The position numbers were made by a program, and so were the translations under genes. Of a DNA stretch of 64,000 bases, positions 8,442-16,697 are shown one piece after another (within the stretch, counting starts at the first letter, position 1; every line of letters begins with the position of its first letter). Origin of the DNA: Dokdonella_A sp051958935 (GTDB lineage Bacteria; Pseudomonadota; Gammaproteobacteria; Xanthomonadales; Rhodanobacteraceae); NCBI RefSeq assembly GCF_051958935.1, contig NZ_JBQCFP010000023.1:69924-133923 (forward strand). The letters are read 5' to 3'. Below the pieces are notes generated by a model. That model saw only the letters and a program-made list of their open reading frames with translations. It was not told where the DNA came from and did not search any database.

Positions 8442-9392
8442 ATGAGCCATTCGCACGATCACGCGCATCACGCGCACGCCGATCACGGCCACGATCGTGA
8501 CGACGTGCACGCGTCGGCCAGCAAACGCGAGCGGCGATTGCTGATCGCGTTCGCGCTGACCGCCTGCACGCTCGTCGGCGAGGCCGCCGGCGGCTGGCTG
8601 TCCGGCTCGCTCGCGTTGCTCGCCGATGCGGGCCACATGCTCGTCGATGCGCTCGCGCTGCTGTTCGCCTGGCTCGGCGCGCGCTTCGCGCAGCGGCCGC
8701 CAGACGCACGCCGCAGCTTCGGTTATGCGCGGCTGGAAGTACTGGTGGGATATACCAATGCGCTCGCCCAATTCGTGCTCGTCGCCTGGATCATCGCCGA
8801 AGCGGCGGGCCGCCTGCTGCAGCCGACGATGATCCTCTCCGGCACGATGCTCGTCGTCGCGATCGGTGGCCTGCTCGTGAACGCGCTCGTCCTGCGCGTG
8901 CTGCACGACCACGACCACGACGACATCAATACCGCGAGTGCGCGCCTGCATGTGCTCGGCGACCTGCTCGGTTCGCTCGGCGCGGTCGCGGCGGCCCTGC
9001 TGATCCGCTGGCTTGGGTGGAACTGGGCGGACCCGGCGATCTCGGTGCTGGTGTCCGTCCTCATCCTCGGCAACGCGTGGAAGTTGCTGCGCCGCTCCGG
9101 CCACATCCTGCTCGAAGGCGCACCCACCGGATTCGATTCGACCAACGTCGCGACCGTGCTGCAGGAATCAGGCATCGGCATCGTCGACGTACACCACGTG
9201 CACCTGTGGGAACTGTCCGGCGGGCGCGCGGTGGCGACCCTGCACGCACGCGTCGAACCGGGGGCCGACACCGACCGCGCCATCGGCACGGCGCAGCGCC
9301 TGCTGCGCGAGCGCTTCGGCATCGTCCACGCGACGGTGCAGGTCGAGTCGGCCGATTGCGCCGGCGGTCCCTGCGGCGGCGCCCGGTCCTGA
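8442..9392 (+). CDS. Cation diffusion facilitator (CzcD/ZitB-type Zn/Co efflux)
   Basis: This 316-residue protein starts with a His-rich tail (residues 2-17), followed by six membrane segments and a C-terminal cytoplasmic domain. The transport site is complete: HxxxD in TM2 (H65, D69) and HxxxD in TM5 (H170, D174), the HD-HD pattern of zinc-transporting CDF proteins. A second His/Asp cluster (HDHDHDD, about 155-161) lies in the TM4-TM5 loop. It exports Zn(II), and perhaps Co(II) or Cd(II), in exchange for protons. It lies 67 nt downstream of the MerC-domain gene in the same orientation, so uptake and efflux genes of zinc are adjacent here. Confidence 0.94.
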   Translation: MSHSHDHAHHAHADHGHDRDDVHASASKRERRLLIAFALTACTLVGEAAGGWLSGSLALLADAGHMLVDALALLFAWLGARFAQRPPDARRSFGYARLEVLVGYTNALAQFVLVAWIIAEAAGRLLQPTMILSGTMLVVAIGGLLVNALVLRVLHDHDHDDINTASARLHVLGDLLGSLGAVAAALLIRWLGWNWADPAISVLVSVLILGNAWKLLRRSGHILLEGAPTGFDSTNVATVLQESGIGIVDVHHVHLWELSGGRAVATLHARVEPGADTDRAIGTAQRLLRERFGIVHATVQVESADCAGGPCGGARS

Positions 9393-9476
9393 TCGAGCGC
9401 GGCGGCGGCGCGCTTGCGCCGCGGTCGCGGGCTGCTATCCTGCGCGCCCGCTTACCGAATCGTTACAGGAGTCATC

Positions 9477-9662
9477 ATGGGCAAGGGCGACCGCAAGACC
9501 CGCAAGGGCAAGATCGGCATCCGCAGCTACGGCAACGTGCGTCCGCATTCGGCCAAGAAGGCCGCCGGTGTGGCCAAGCCGGCCACCAAGACGGCGAAGC
9601 CCGCGGTCAAGAAGGCCGCCGCTCCGGCCAAGAAAGCCCCGGCCAAGAAGGCGGCAGGCTGA
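9477..9662 (+). CDS. 30S ribosomal protein THX, with lysine/alanine-rich extension
   Basis: This 61-residue protein begins MGKGDRKTRKGKIGIRSYGN, the signature of the THX (bTHX) small-subunit protein that sits at the top of the 30S head. A good AGGAG precedes the ATG at 9477. The remainder is an unusual tail of Lys-Ala-Pro repeats (AAPAKKAPAKKAAG), longer and more repetitive than the short basic tail usual for the family. It is monocistronic in appearance, followed by a small hairpin. The THX identity rests on the N-terminal 20 residues; the tail is low-complexity. Confidence 0.88.
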   Translation: MGKGDRKTRKGKIGIRSYGNVRPHSAKKAAGVAKPATKTAKPAVKKAAAPAKKAPAKKAAG

Positions 9663-9666
9663 ATCG

Positions 9667-9718
9667 AGACCCTGGCGAACGGGGTCTTTACATGGAATTA
9701 GCATTCGCAAACGAATGC
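9667..9718 (+). terminator. Hairpins after the THX gene (weak terminator plus 7-bp stem-loop)
   Basis: AGACCC (9667-9672) pairs with GGGTCT (9682-9687) and is followed by a short TTTA, a weak intrinsic terminator. Just beyond, GCATTCG (9701-9707) pairs perfectly with CGAATGC (9712-9718) around a CAAA loop. The second stem may instead belong to the promoter or leader region of the cold-shock gene that follows. Confidence 0.35.
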
Positions 9719-9890
9719 AGGTATAGTCGGCCGCACTGTGTTTGCTAGGGTCACTGTGAATCGTGGCCTTTGATGCAGCTTGATCCTCAGACGATCCGCT
9801 CATCGTTTCGCCTCGCTAGCTCCCGGCAACCCAGTCTCGTCGCGGAATGTTCCGCGCTCGCGATGTTCAACGTGTTTTCAGGAGTTTCAG

Positions 9891-10100
9891 ATGTCGAATC
9901 GTCAAACCGGTACCGTCAAGTGGTTCAATGATGCCAAGGGTTTCGGTTTCATTACCCCGGAGAGCGGCCCGGACCTGTTCGTGCATTTCCGCGCGATCAT
10001 GGGCACCGGTTTCAAGTCGCTGCAAGAAGGCCAGCGCGTGAGCTTCGTCGCCGTGCAGGGCCAGAAGGGCATGCAGGCCGACCAGGTCCAGGTGATCTGA
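9891..10100 (+). CDS. Cold-shock protein, CspA family
   Basis: This 69-residue protein is a single cold-shock domain: GTVKWFNDAKGFGFITPE carries RNP1 (KGFGFI) and LFVHF carries RNP2. It binds single-stranded RNA/DNA and acts as an RNA chaperone. AGGAG at 9880-9884 fixes the start. The 5' region from the THX gene is about 230 nt without coding signs, consistent with the long structured leaders known for cspA-type genes. A strong rho-independent terminator follows the stop. Confidence 0.96.
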   Translation: MSNRQTGTVKWFNDAKGFGFITPESGPDLFVHFRAIMGTGFKSLQEGQRVSFVAVQGQKGMQADQVQVI

Positions 10101-10132
10101 TCCCACGCCGGTATCCAGCATGATTTAGAAGG

Positions 10133-10170
10133 CCCCGGATGGAAACATCCGGGGTCTTTTTTTTTTTTTT
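10133..10170 (+). terminator. Rho-independent terminator of the cold-shock gene
   Basis: CCCCGGATG (10133-10141) and CATCCGGGG (10146-10154) form a perfect 9-bp stem with a GAAA tetraloop. It is followed by an uninterrupted run of 14 T (10157-10170). This is the clearest intrinsic terminator in the window. Confidence 0.95.
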
Positions 10171-10398
10171 GGTGCAGGGTCGGCCTCGGCCCACCATGCG
10201 GAACATTCCGCCTCGGTCGGGCGAATGCTCGCGCAACGCTTCTTTCACACTCGCGGGGCGAGCGGAGCCACGCGACAGCGCCGCGAACGTACGAAAGAAG
10301 CCTTGCGCAGCCACCCGGGCCGGATTGCGGCCGTGATGCGCCGCGCGCGCGGGCCAAGTCGGCCAAGGTCAACCTTGCGCATGCGCGCGAACGCGCGA

Positions 10399-11283
10399 TC
10401 AGCGCGAAGGCCAGCGCACCTCGCCTGCGACGACCGTCGCCGTGTTCCCCCCGACCCAGACCTCCGCGTCTTCGATGTGTATCAGCAGCGAAGCGTCGCG
10501 ACCCATCTCGCGCCCCTGGCTGACGCGATAGCCGCGGGCGAGTGGACCGTCCGGTTCGCGTTGGGCGATCCATGCGGCGACGAGCCCGTTCGCCGCGCCG
10601 GACGCCGGGTCCTCGACGATGCCGACGCCCGCGGGAAATGCGCGCACGACCAGATCGTACGCGTCGCCGCCGCAACGCGCGAACACGCACAAGCCGAGGC
10701 TGTCGCTCGCCTGTGCGAGGCGCGCGATCGCCGCGTGATCGGGCTGCCAGCCGCGCACCGCAGCTTCGTCGGCGAATTCGGCGACCCACCAGCGCCGGCC
10801 GCCTTCGACGAACGCGGGTGGCAGCGCGCCGGGACGGGTACCGTCGAGCACCGAGCGCAACAGCGGTTCGTCCTCGCCTCTCGCGCGAAGGACGTTGGCC
10901 GCGGGCGCGCGCACGAACAGCCGCCGGTTCGAACCCTCTTCTTCGACCCGGATCGGCAGCAGGCCGGCGCCGCATTCCTGCACGAGCCGGCCGTCCACCG
11001 CGCGCGCGATGCCGCATTCGAGCACCGCGTGGGCGCTACCCACCGTGGGGTGCCCTGCGAACGGGATTTCCCTGGTGGGAGTGAAGATGCGCAGCCGATA
11101 ACTCGCGTGCGGCGTCGTCGGCGGCAGCACGAAGGTGGTTTCGACGAGCTCGGTCCACCCGGCGAAGCGCTGCATCTGCGCATCGCTCCAGCCGGCCGCG
11201 TCGAGCACGACGCCGAGCGGGTTGCCACCCCCCGGCGTCGCCGGGAACACGTCCAATTGCAGGTAGCGCGAGATCGGCGGCAT
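10399..11283 (-). CDS. PhzF-family isomerase/epimerase
   Basis: This is a 294-residue protein of the PhzF (diaminopimelate epimerase-fold) family. Visible features are LQLDVFPATPGGGNPLGVV at the start, the catalytic glutamate in ELVETTF (E48), PFAGHPTVGSA around residue 75, and a mirrored second lobe with EDPASGAANG. The family isomerises small amino-acid-like compounds. PhzF itself acts in phenazine synthesis, but no other phenazine genes are here, so the substrate is unknown. It is followed on the same strand by no obvious partner and faces the cold-shock terminator. Confidence 0.92.
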   Translation of the reverse strand: MPPISRYLQLDVFPATPGGGNPLGVVLDAAGWSDAQMQRFAGWTELVETTFVLPPTTPHASYRLRIFTPTREIPFAGHPTVGSAHAVLECGIARAVDGRLVQECGAGLLPIRVEEEGSNRRLFVRAPAANVLRARGEDEPLLRSVLDGTRPGALPPAFVEGGRRWWVAEFADEAAVRGWQPDHAAIARLAQASDSLGLCVFARCGGDAYDLVVRAFPAGVGIVEDPASGAANGLVAAWIAQREPDGPLARGYRVSQGREMGRDASLLIHIEDAEVWVGGNTATVVAGEVRWPSR

Positions 11284-11324
11284 GCGTCGGCGGCGTTGCG
11301 GCAGGGCCGGCGATCATACCGCCG

Positions 11325-12260
11325 CTACATCCAGTTGCGCCGCTTGAACCAGAGCAGCGGCAGCACGATGCTCAGCGCGATCGCGAGCAGCGCGAGCGGA
11401 TACGCATGCGGCGCGTGGAGTTCGGGCATGTGGTCGAAGTTCATGCCCCAGATGCCGGCGAGAATCACCGGCGGAATCGACACGACCGAGGCGACGGTGA
11501 GGATCTTGATCACGTCGTTCTGGTCGATGTTGATGAACCCGAGCACGGCATCGAGCAGGAACTGCAGCTTGTCGGTGAGCTGCCCGTCGAACTCGCACAA
11601 TACGTCGAGGTCCTTCTGCGCTGCATGCAGGCGCGCGAGCGCGGGCTTGGGGATCCACGCCGGCGGCGCCTCCCGCAGCGCGAGCACGATGCGCAGGAGG
11701 CCCGTCGCGGACAGGCGCATGCGCGTGAGGCGCGCTTCGACGCGGCCGATCTCGGCGAGCATCGCGCGCAGCAGGCTGGTTCGGCGCCGTCCGTCGCCGA
11801 AGATGCGCGCCGACAGGCTGCCGCCTTCGGCCGCGACGGCCTCCATGCCGTCGGCGGTGCGTCCAATGATGGACTGGACGAGGACGACGAACGCGTCGGT
11901 GCTCGTGCCCGGCACCGACGCGCGCACGCGTTCGGCGGCGAGATCGAACGCGGGCGAGGGCGCATAGCGCAGCGAAACCAGGTGTCGCGGGGTCAGCACG
12001 ATGCCGACCGGGCTCGGTGCGGCGTCGTCGTCGGCACTGAAATACGGGATGCCCAGGCGGAGCGCGTCGTCGGCGATGCCCACGCGGTTGGAGAGTTCGA
12101 TGCCGCCGAGGTGCTCGCGGTCGGGCAGGTGCAGGCCGGTGGCGCGCTCGACCCGGGCGCGTTCGCCCACGTCGTCGCCGACGAGGTCGAACCAGGTGCC
12201 TTCCCGGCCCGCGGCTTCCGCTGGGGTCGGCGAGGTGGTGGAGACGTGGCAGGTCAGCAT
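11325..12260 (-). CDS. CorA/ZntB-family divalent cation transporter
   Basis: This 311-residue protein has an N-terminal cytoplasmic alpha/beta domain, a long helical region (about 130-240), and two C-terminal transmembrane helices. The first helix ends in the CorA signature GMN (GIWGMNF) and the second ends in a basic tail (LWFKRRNWM). The family forms pentameric channels for Mg(II), Co(II) or, for ZntB, zinc. The external loop after GMN (DHMPELHAPHAY) is short and His-containing. Metal specificity cannot be decided from sequence alone. It is divergent from the rhomboid gene with an 82-nt gap. Confidence 0.93.
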   Translation of the reverse strand: MLTCHVSTTSPTPAEAAGREGTWFDLVGDDVGERARVERATGLHLPDREHLGGIELSNRVGIADDALRLGIPYFSADDDAAPSPVGIVLTPRHLVSLRYAPSPAFDLAAERVRASVPGTSTDAFVVLVQSIIGRTADGMEAVAAEGGSLSARIFGDGRRRTSLLRAMLAEIGRVEARLTRMRLSATGLLRIVLALREAPPAWIPKPALARLHAAQKDLDVLCEFDGQLTDKLQFLLDAVLGFINIDQNDVIKILTVASVVSIPPVILAGIWGMNFDHMPELHAPHAYPLALLAIALSIVLPLLWFKRRNWM

Positions 12261-12342
12261 GCGGTCGCTTCCACTCGCGCGCTTGTTCGCGGCGGCGCGC
12301 GCATCATATATCGTTCACTCCCGTCCGCCGTCGAGCCGCCGC

Positions 12343-12966
12343 ATGCCCATCGCCACCGCCGTCGTCAACGTCGCGATCATCGCCGTCACCTGCGTCGTGT
12401 CGTTCATGGCGTTCTCCAACCCGCGGCTGCTCGACCGGCTGATCCTGTGGCCGCCCGCGATCACGCGCGGAAAGGAATACTGGCGGCTCGCGACCTGCGG
12501 CCTGATCCACGCCGATCCGCCGCACCTGTTGTTCAACATGATTACGCTGTATTTCTTCGGCGCGCCCATGGAGCGGTTCTACACGCAGCAGACGGGGGCG
12601 ATCGGTTACCTGCTGTTCTACGTCGGCGGCCTCGTCGTGTCGTCGCTGCCGAGCTGGCAGCAGCATCGCAACGATTCGGGCTATCGCAGCCTCGGCGCGT
12701 CCGGTGCCGTTTCGGCGGTGCTGTTCGCGTTCATCCTCTGCCGCCCGTGGACGACGATCTACGTGTTCGTGCTGCCGGTGCCGGCGATCCTGTATGCGGT
12801 CGCCTATATCGCTTACACGATCTACATGGATCGCCAGCGCAGCGACAACATCAACCACAGCGCGCACCTGTGGGGCGCCGTATACGGCGTCGTCGCGACG
12901 GTGCTGGTGGAACCGCGCCTGCTCGGCGCCTTCTTTGCGCAGCTCCTGCATCCGTCGCTGATGTGA
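12343..12966 (+). CDS. Rhomboid-family intramembrane serine protease
   Basis: This 207-residue, six-helix membrane protein carries the rhomboid catalytic dyad: the GASG motif in the fourth helix (S120) and a His in the last helix (H175, in HSAHLWGA). The conserved HLLFN with N65 is in the second helix, close to an L1-loop WR motif (YWRLATCGLIHA). It cleaves membrane-spanning substrates. The start at 12343 gives a hydrophobic first helix right after the Met. In many bacteria rhombosortases process C-terminal tails, but this one has the general rhomboid layout, and no GlyGly-CTERM protein was seen here. Confidence 0.92.
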   Translation: MPIATAVVNVAIIAVTCVVSFMAFSNPRLLDRLILWPPAITRGKEYWRLATCGLIHADPPHLLFNMITLYFFGAPMERFYTQQTGAIGYLLFYVGGLVVSSLPSWQQHRNDSGYRSLGASGAVSAVLFAFILCRPWTTIYVFVLPVPAILYAVAYIAYTIYMDRQRSDNINHSAHLWGAVYGVVATVLVEPRLLGAFFAQLLHPSLM

Positions 12967-13030
12967 GCAGGCGCTTGCAAGCGGGGATCGGATGCCGACA
13001 ATCGGCACACGTCCATTGATGGAGCCGGAC

Positions 13031-13156
13031 ATGAACTGCAAGGCGGGATGCCGTAGCGGGCGCACTGCGAGCGTGATCGACGCAGGCTGCGGCAGGGGGG
13101 CCGGCGCCCGCGCATCCACGCGCCCGGCCGGCATCCCCGCGCCGGACGGCGCGTAA
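13031..13156 (+). CDS. Possible 41-residue Cys-containing small ORF
   Basis: An ATG at 13031 has GGAG ten nucleotides upstream and opens a 42-codon frame that stops two nucleotides before the start of the 5'-nucleotidase gene. The product begins MNCKAGCRSGRTASVIDAGC, and contains three Cys and many Arg/Gly/Ala residues. There is no recognisable domain. It might be a leader peptide or a small protein, or simply a chance frame in GC-rich DNA. Only conservation in relatives would decide. Confidence 0.25.
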   Translation: MNCKAGCRSGRTASVIDAGCGRGAGARASTRPAGIPAPDGA

Positions 13157-13158
13157 CC

Positions 13159-14109
13159 ATGAATCGGCCGCGCACGGCCACACCCGATCGCGACGCCGAC
13201 GCGCGCGCCGCGACCGCAGCCGCCGGCAGCCTCATCGTTGCGATCTCCTCGCGCGCGCTGTTCGACCTCGGCGACAGCCACGAGCTGTTCGAACGCGAAG
13301 GTGTCGACGCGTTCGCGCGCTACCAGATCGCGCGCGAGGACGAGCTGCTCGCGCCCGGCATCGCGTTTCCGCTCGTGCAGAAGTTGCTCCACCTCAATCG
13401 CGCCGACCCGGATGTGCCGCGCGTTGAAGTGATCCTGCTGTCGCGCAATTCGGCCGATACCGGCCTGCGCATCTTCAACTCGATCGAGCACTATGGCCTC
13501 GACATCGCGCGCGCGGCCTTCACGCGCGGTGCGCCGACGTCACCGTACGTGCACGCGTTCGGCGCTGACCTGTTCCTGTCGGCCAATCCCGACAGCGTGG
13601 CGCAGGCGCTGCGCGCCGGCATCGCGGCTGCGACGATCCTGCCCTCGAAGGCGCCGCAGCGCCAGTCGGACCAGTTGCGCATCGCCTTCGACGGCGACGC
13701 GGTACTGTTCGGCGACGAGTCGGAGCGGGTGAGCGAAAGCGCCGGCATCGATGCGTTCCATCGCCACGAGACCGAGCGCGCGCTCGAACCGCTGTCGGGC
13801 GGCCCGTTCCGCGGGTTCCTCGACGCCTTGCACCGCCTGCAGCAGGCATTCCCGAGCGAGGATTCGCCGATCCGTACCGCGCTGGTCACCGCGCGCTCCG
13901 CACCGGCGCACAAGCGCGTGATCCTCACGTTGCGCGATTGGGGCGTACGCATCGATGAAGCACTGTTCCTCGGCGGGCGGGCGAAGGGGCCGTTCCTCGA
14001 AGCCTTCGGCGCGGACATCTTTTTCGACGATTCGGTCGCCAACGTCGAGTCCGCGCGACGCCACGTCGCCACCGGGCACGTGCCGCGCCGCGAGCGGTCG
14101 GAGCCGTGA
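13159..14109 (+). CDS. 5'-nucleotidase (NT5C1/PF06189 family)
   Basis: This 316-residue protein matches the cytosolic 5'-nucleotidase family PF06189. It has LIVAISSRALFDL at the start, the VILLSRNSADTGLRIFNSIEHYGL segment at about 90-113, the acidic metal-binding IAFDGDAVLFGDESE around 175-190, and a C-terminal FLGGRAKGPFLEAFGADIFFDD. It dephosphorylates nucleoside monophosphates in the cytoplasm. The stop codon overlaps the GTG start of the next gene by four nucleotides (GTGA), so the two are translationally coupled. Confidence 0.93.
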   Translation: MNRPRTATPDRDADARAATAAAGSLIVAISSRALFDLGDSHELFEREGVDAFARYQIAREDELLAPGIAFPLVQKLLHLNRADPDVPRVEVILLSRNSADTGLRIFNSIEHYGLDIARAAFTRGAPTSPYVHAFGADLFLSANPDSVAQALRAGIAAATILPSKAPQRQSDQLRIAFDGDAVLFGDESERVSESAGIDAFHRHETERALEPLSGGPFRGFLDALHRLQQAFPSEDSPIRTALVTARSAPAHKRVILTLRDWGVRIDEALFLGGRAKGPFLEAFGADIFFDDSVANVESARRHVATGHVPRRERSEP

Positions 14110-14597
14110 GAGCAGCCGCGCTCGACATCCGCGAGGTCGCCGATGGCGGGTTCCAGGCGCGCGAGTTGTTCCGGCGTCACTTCGGCGACGAACCGCCGGC
14201 CATCCCGCATCACGTGATCGCGTTCGAACGCGCGGCCGACGGCGCCGCGACGCCCGTCTGCTACGTGCATTTCACGCCGCTCGGCGATCTCCTGCTCGGC
14301 GGCGGTGCCTGCGTCGATCGCCGTGCGATGCGGCGCATGACGCCAGTGCTGCGCGAAGCCATCCGCGCCGGCGGCGGGCTTTACCGCATCACGCTCGAAT
14401 GGGCCGTGCGGCATTTCGCGCCGACGCACAAGGCGATCTTCGGCTACTGCGGCGATGCGCTCGCCGAACGCGTGGATCTTGCGGCGGGGTTCGAGCGCAC
14501 CGGCCATCGGCACCTGCTCGTGCATTGGACGCGCGAGCTCGACGAGGCGGAGCGCGCCCGACTCGTCGCGCAGGCGCACGCGATCGGCCCGTTCTAG
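14106..14597 (+). CDS. Unrecognised 163-residue protein, possibly GNAT-fold
   Basis: This starts at a GTG that overlaps the TGA of the 5'-nucleotidase gene (GTGA). I do not recognise the family with confidence. The order of a beta-rich first half (VCYVHFTPLGDLLLGGG), a helix after a Gly-rich stretch, and a last part reading AERVDLAAGFERTGHRHLLVHW is reminiscent of GNAT acetyltransferases, where a late helix and strand carry a GFxxTG segment. The coupling suggests a role linked to nucleotide turnover, but that is inference. Its TAG stop overlaps the stop of the convergent deacetylase gene within CTAG. Confidence 0.6.
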   Translation: MRAAALDIREVADGGFQARELFRRHFGDEPPAIPHHVIAFERAADGAATPVCYVHFTPLGDLLLGGGACVDRRAMRRMTPVLREAIRAGGGLYRITLEWAVRHFAPTHKAIFGYCGDALAERVDLAAGFERTGHRHLLVHWTRELDEAERARLVAQAHAIGPF

Positions 14598-15409
14598 CCC
14601 GATACGAGCAGGCGCTCGAGCTCCGCGGGCGAGGACCAATGCGCGCCGCAGACGTAGCGCGGCAGGTTCCAGCGCGGGGACGATCGCTCGACCGGCGCGG
14701 GGTCGGTGCCGAAAGCAGCGCGCACGCGATGTTCCGCGCCGTGTCGCGGCAGGTAGTCGCGCACGAGGTAGTCGTTTGATTCGCCGTACGGATAGGCGAA
14801 CAGCGTCGTGCGATGCGGGGCGAGATGGCGGTCGAGCCAGTCGGCGGCGCGCCGGATCTGCGCGTCCGCGTCCGCAAGGGTGTCGATCGAGCGGAACGTT
14901 CCTTTGCGCCCCGCCTGCTGTGCGGTGACGGCCAGGGTGTGGTGGTTGTGATCCCAGCTGTGGCTTTCCAGGGCGATCAGGCCTTCCTCCTGCGCGGGAC
15001 GCCACCAGGCGTCATCCCACCAGCCGCGGCCCGCGAGGCAGGTGCGGTCGAGCGTCGCGCGTGCCTCCGGCGAGACGATCACGAAGCTCGTCGCGTGCAC
15101 CGCGGCGCCGGTTTCCGCGGCGAAATCGCGCAGCACGCCGGCGAAACCGCGTTGCGGTCCCCAGGTTGGATGGTCGATGTCGTGCCAGTCGAACCACGAG
15201 CCATCGTCGAAACTGAGGGCTATGGCCCGCTCGACCGTGTGCGGTGGTGCTTCGCCGAGCAGCACCTCGACCACCCGGGCGAGCGGAACGATGCGCAGGC
15301 CCAGACGCGCGATCAGGCGCAGGTCCGCCGCCAGTGCGACGTGGTCGTTGCTCGCGTAATCGTTTCCGGCGACGTTGTTGGAGTGGTAGGCGAGGACGGG
15401 AACGCGCAT
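14594..15409 (-). CDS. Polysaccharide deacetylase (NodB-homology, CE4)
   Basis: This 271-residue protein has the NodB metal-site motifs: SFDDGSW near residue 65 (the catalytic base Asp and metal Asp), HSWDHN near 155 (two metal His), and a later FAYPYGESND motif. There is no clear signal peptide (MRVPVLAYHSNNVAGNDY), as in many CE4 proteins of the YadE/PgaB-like group that act on cell-envelope glycans. It removes acetyl groups from N-acetylated sugars. It is convergent with the preceding gene and shares three nucleotides at the stop codons. Confidence 0.9.
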   Translation of the reverse strand: MRVPVLAYHSNNVAGNDYASNDHVALAADLRLIARLGLRIVPLARVVEVLLGEAPPHTVERAIALSFDDGSWFDWHDIDHPTWGPQRGFAGVLRDFAAETGAAVHATSFVIVSPEARATLDRTCLAGRGWWDDAWWRPAQEEGLIALESHSWDHNHHTLAVTAQQAGRKGTFRSIDTLADADAQIRRAADWLDRHLAPHRTTLFAYPYGESNDYLVRDYLPRHGAEHRVRAAFGTDPAPVERSSPRWNLPRYVCGAHWSSPAELERLLVSG

Positions 15410-15523
15410 GGTGGCAACGTGGGTCGGGTGCCCGAGTATGCGGCACGAAACGGCGCGGACGCATGGCCGGGCAGGCGGCGGGCCGCTACACTATCGCGCT
15501 TTGCCCGCGCCCGGACCCGAGCC

Positions 15524-16696
15524 ATGCCCGCCACCCCGCTTAACCCGACCGACCTCTACGACATCCGTTCGATGCTGTCCGACGAAGAGCGCATGGTGCA
15601 GGACACCGTCGCGCGCTTCACCGACGAGCGCGTGCTGCCGATCATCGGCGACTGCTTCGACAAGGGACGCTTCCCGACCGAGCTGATTCCCGAGATGGCC
15701 GAACTCGGCCTGCTCGGTTCCTCGCTGCCGGTCGAATACGGCTGCGCGGGCATGAACGGCGTCAGCTACGGCCTCGTCTGCCAGGAACTCGAGCGCGGCG
15801 ACTCCGGCATCCGCAGCTTCGCCTCGGTGCAGAGTTCGCTGTGCATGTATCCGATCTACGCCTATGGCAGCGAGGAGCAGCGCAAGCGCTGGCTGCCCGA
15901 CATGGCGGCGGGCAAGGTGATCGGCTGCTTCGGCCTGACCGAACCGCATGGCGGTTCCGATCCCGCCAACATGAAGACGAACGCGAAGAAGGACGGCGCG
16001 GACTGGATCCTCAACGGCGCCAAGATGTGGATCACCAACGGCAACCTCGCGCACATCGCGATCGCGTGGGCGCAGACCGACGAAGGGATCCAGGGCTTCA
16101 TCGTCGAGAAAGGCATGCCCGGCTTCACCGCGCAGGAAGTGCACAAGAAGATGAGCCTGCGCGCGTCGGTGACGAGCGCGCTCTTCTTCGACAACGTGCG
16201 CGTGCCGGAAGCGAACCGCCTGCCGAACGTCAAGGGTCTCAAGGGCCCGCTCGGCTGCCTCACGCAGGCGCGCTACGGCATCACCTGGGGACCGATCGGC
16301 GCGGCGATCGCATGCTTCTCCGAAACGACCGAGTACGCGAAGAACCGCACGCTGTTCCAGCGCCCGATCGCCGCGACGCAGGCCGTGCAGATCAAGCTCG
16401 CCGACATGGCGCGCCGGATCACGCTCGCGCAGCTCCTGTCGCTGCAGCTCGGCCGCCTCAAGGACCAGGGCGTGATGCAGCCGACCCAGGTGTCGCTCGC
16501 GAAGTGGAACAACGTGCGCATGGCGATCGACATCGCCCGCGAATGCCGCGACATCCTCGGCGGCGCCGGCATCACGACCGAGCACTGCCCGATCCGCCAC
16601 GCGCTGAACCTCGAGTCCGTCATCACCTACGAAGGCACCGAAACGGTGCACCAGCTCGTGGTCGGCCGCGAAGTCACGGGCATCAACGCGTTCTGA
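15524..16696 (+). CDS. gcdH: Glutaryl-CoA dehydrogenase
   Basis: This is a 390-residue FAD acyl-CoA dehydrogenase whose sequence follows the glutaryl-CoA dehydrogenase subgroup: LPVEYGCAGMNGVSYGLVCQELERGDSG, GCFGLTEPHGGSDP, KMWITNGNLAHIAIAWAQ, and the catalytic Glu in TYEGTET near residue 370. It oxidises and decarboxylates glutaryl-CoA to crotonyl-CoA in lysine and tryptophan degradation. The start ATG lies after a plausible short leader between the divergent deacetylase gene and this one. An ALDH7-type aminoadipate-semialdehyde dehydrogenase elsewhere in the window would fit the same pathway. Confidence 0.95.
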   Translation: MPATPLNPTDLYDIRSMLSDEERMVQDTVARFTDERVLPIIGDCFDKGRFPTELIPEMAELGLLGSSLPVEYGCAGMNGVSYGLVCQELERGDSGIRSFASVQSSLCMYPIYAYGSEEQRKRWLPDMAAGKVIGCFGLTEPHGGSDPANMKTNAKKDGADWILNGAKMWITNGNLAHIAIAWAQTDEGIQGFIVEKGMPGFTAQEVHKKMSLRASVTSALFFDNVRVPEANRLPNVKGLKGPLGCLTQARYGITWGPIGAAIACFSETTEYAKNRTLFQRPIAATQAVQIKLADMARRITLAQLLSLQLGRLKDQGVMQPTQVSLAKWNNVRMAIDIARECRDILGGAGITTEHCPIRHALNLESVITYEGTETVHQLVVGREVTGINAF

Positions 16697-16697
16697 T

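Noticed and set aside
10399..11283. PhzF as part of a phenazine biosynthesis cluster
   Set aside because: No phzA/B/D/E/G genes are near; the family is widespread in organisms without phenazines.
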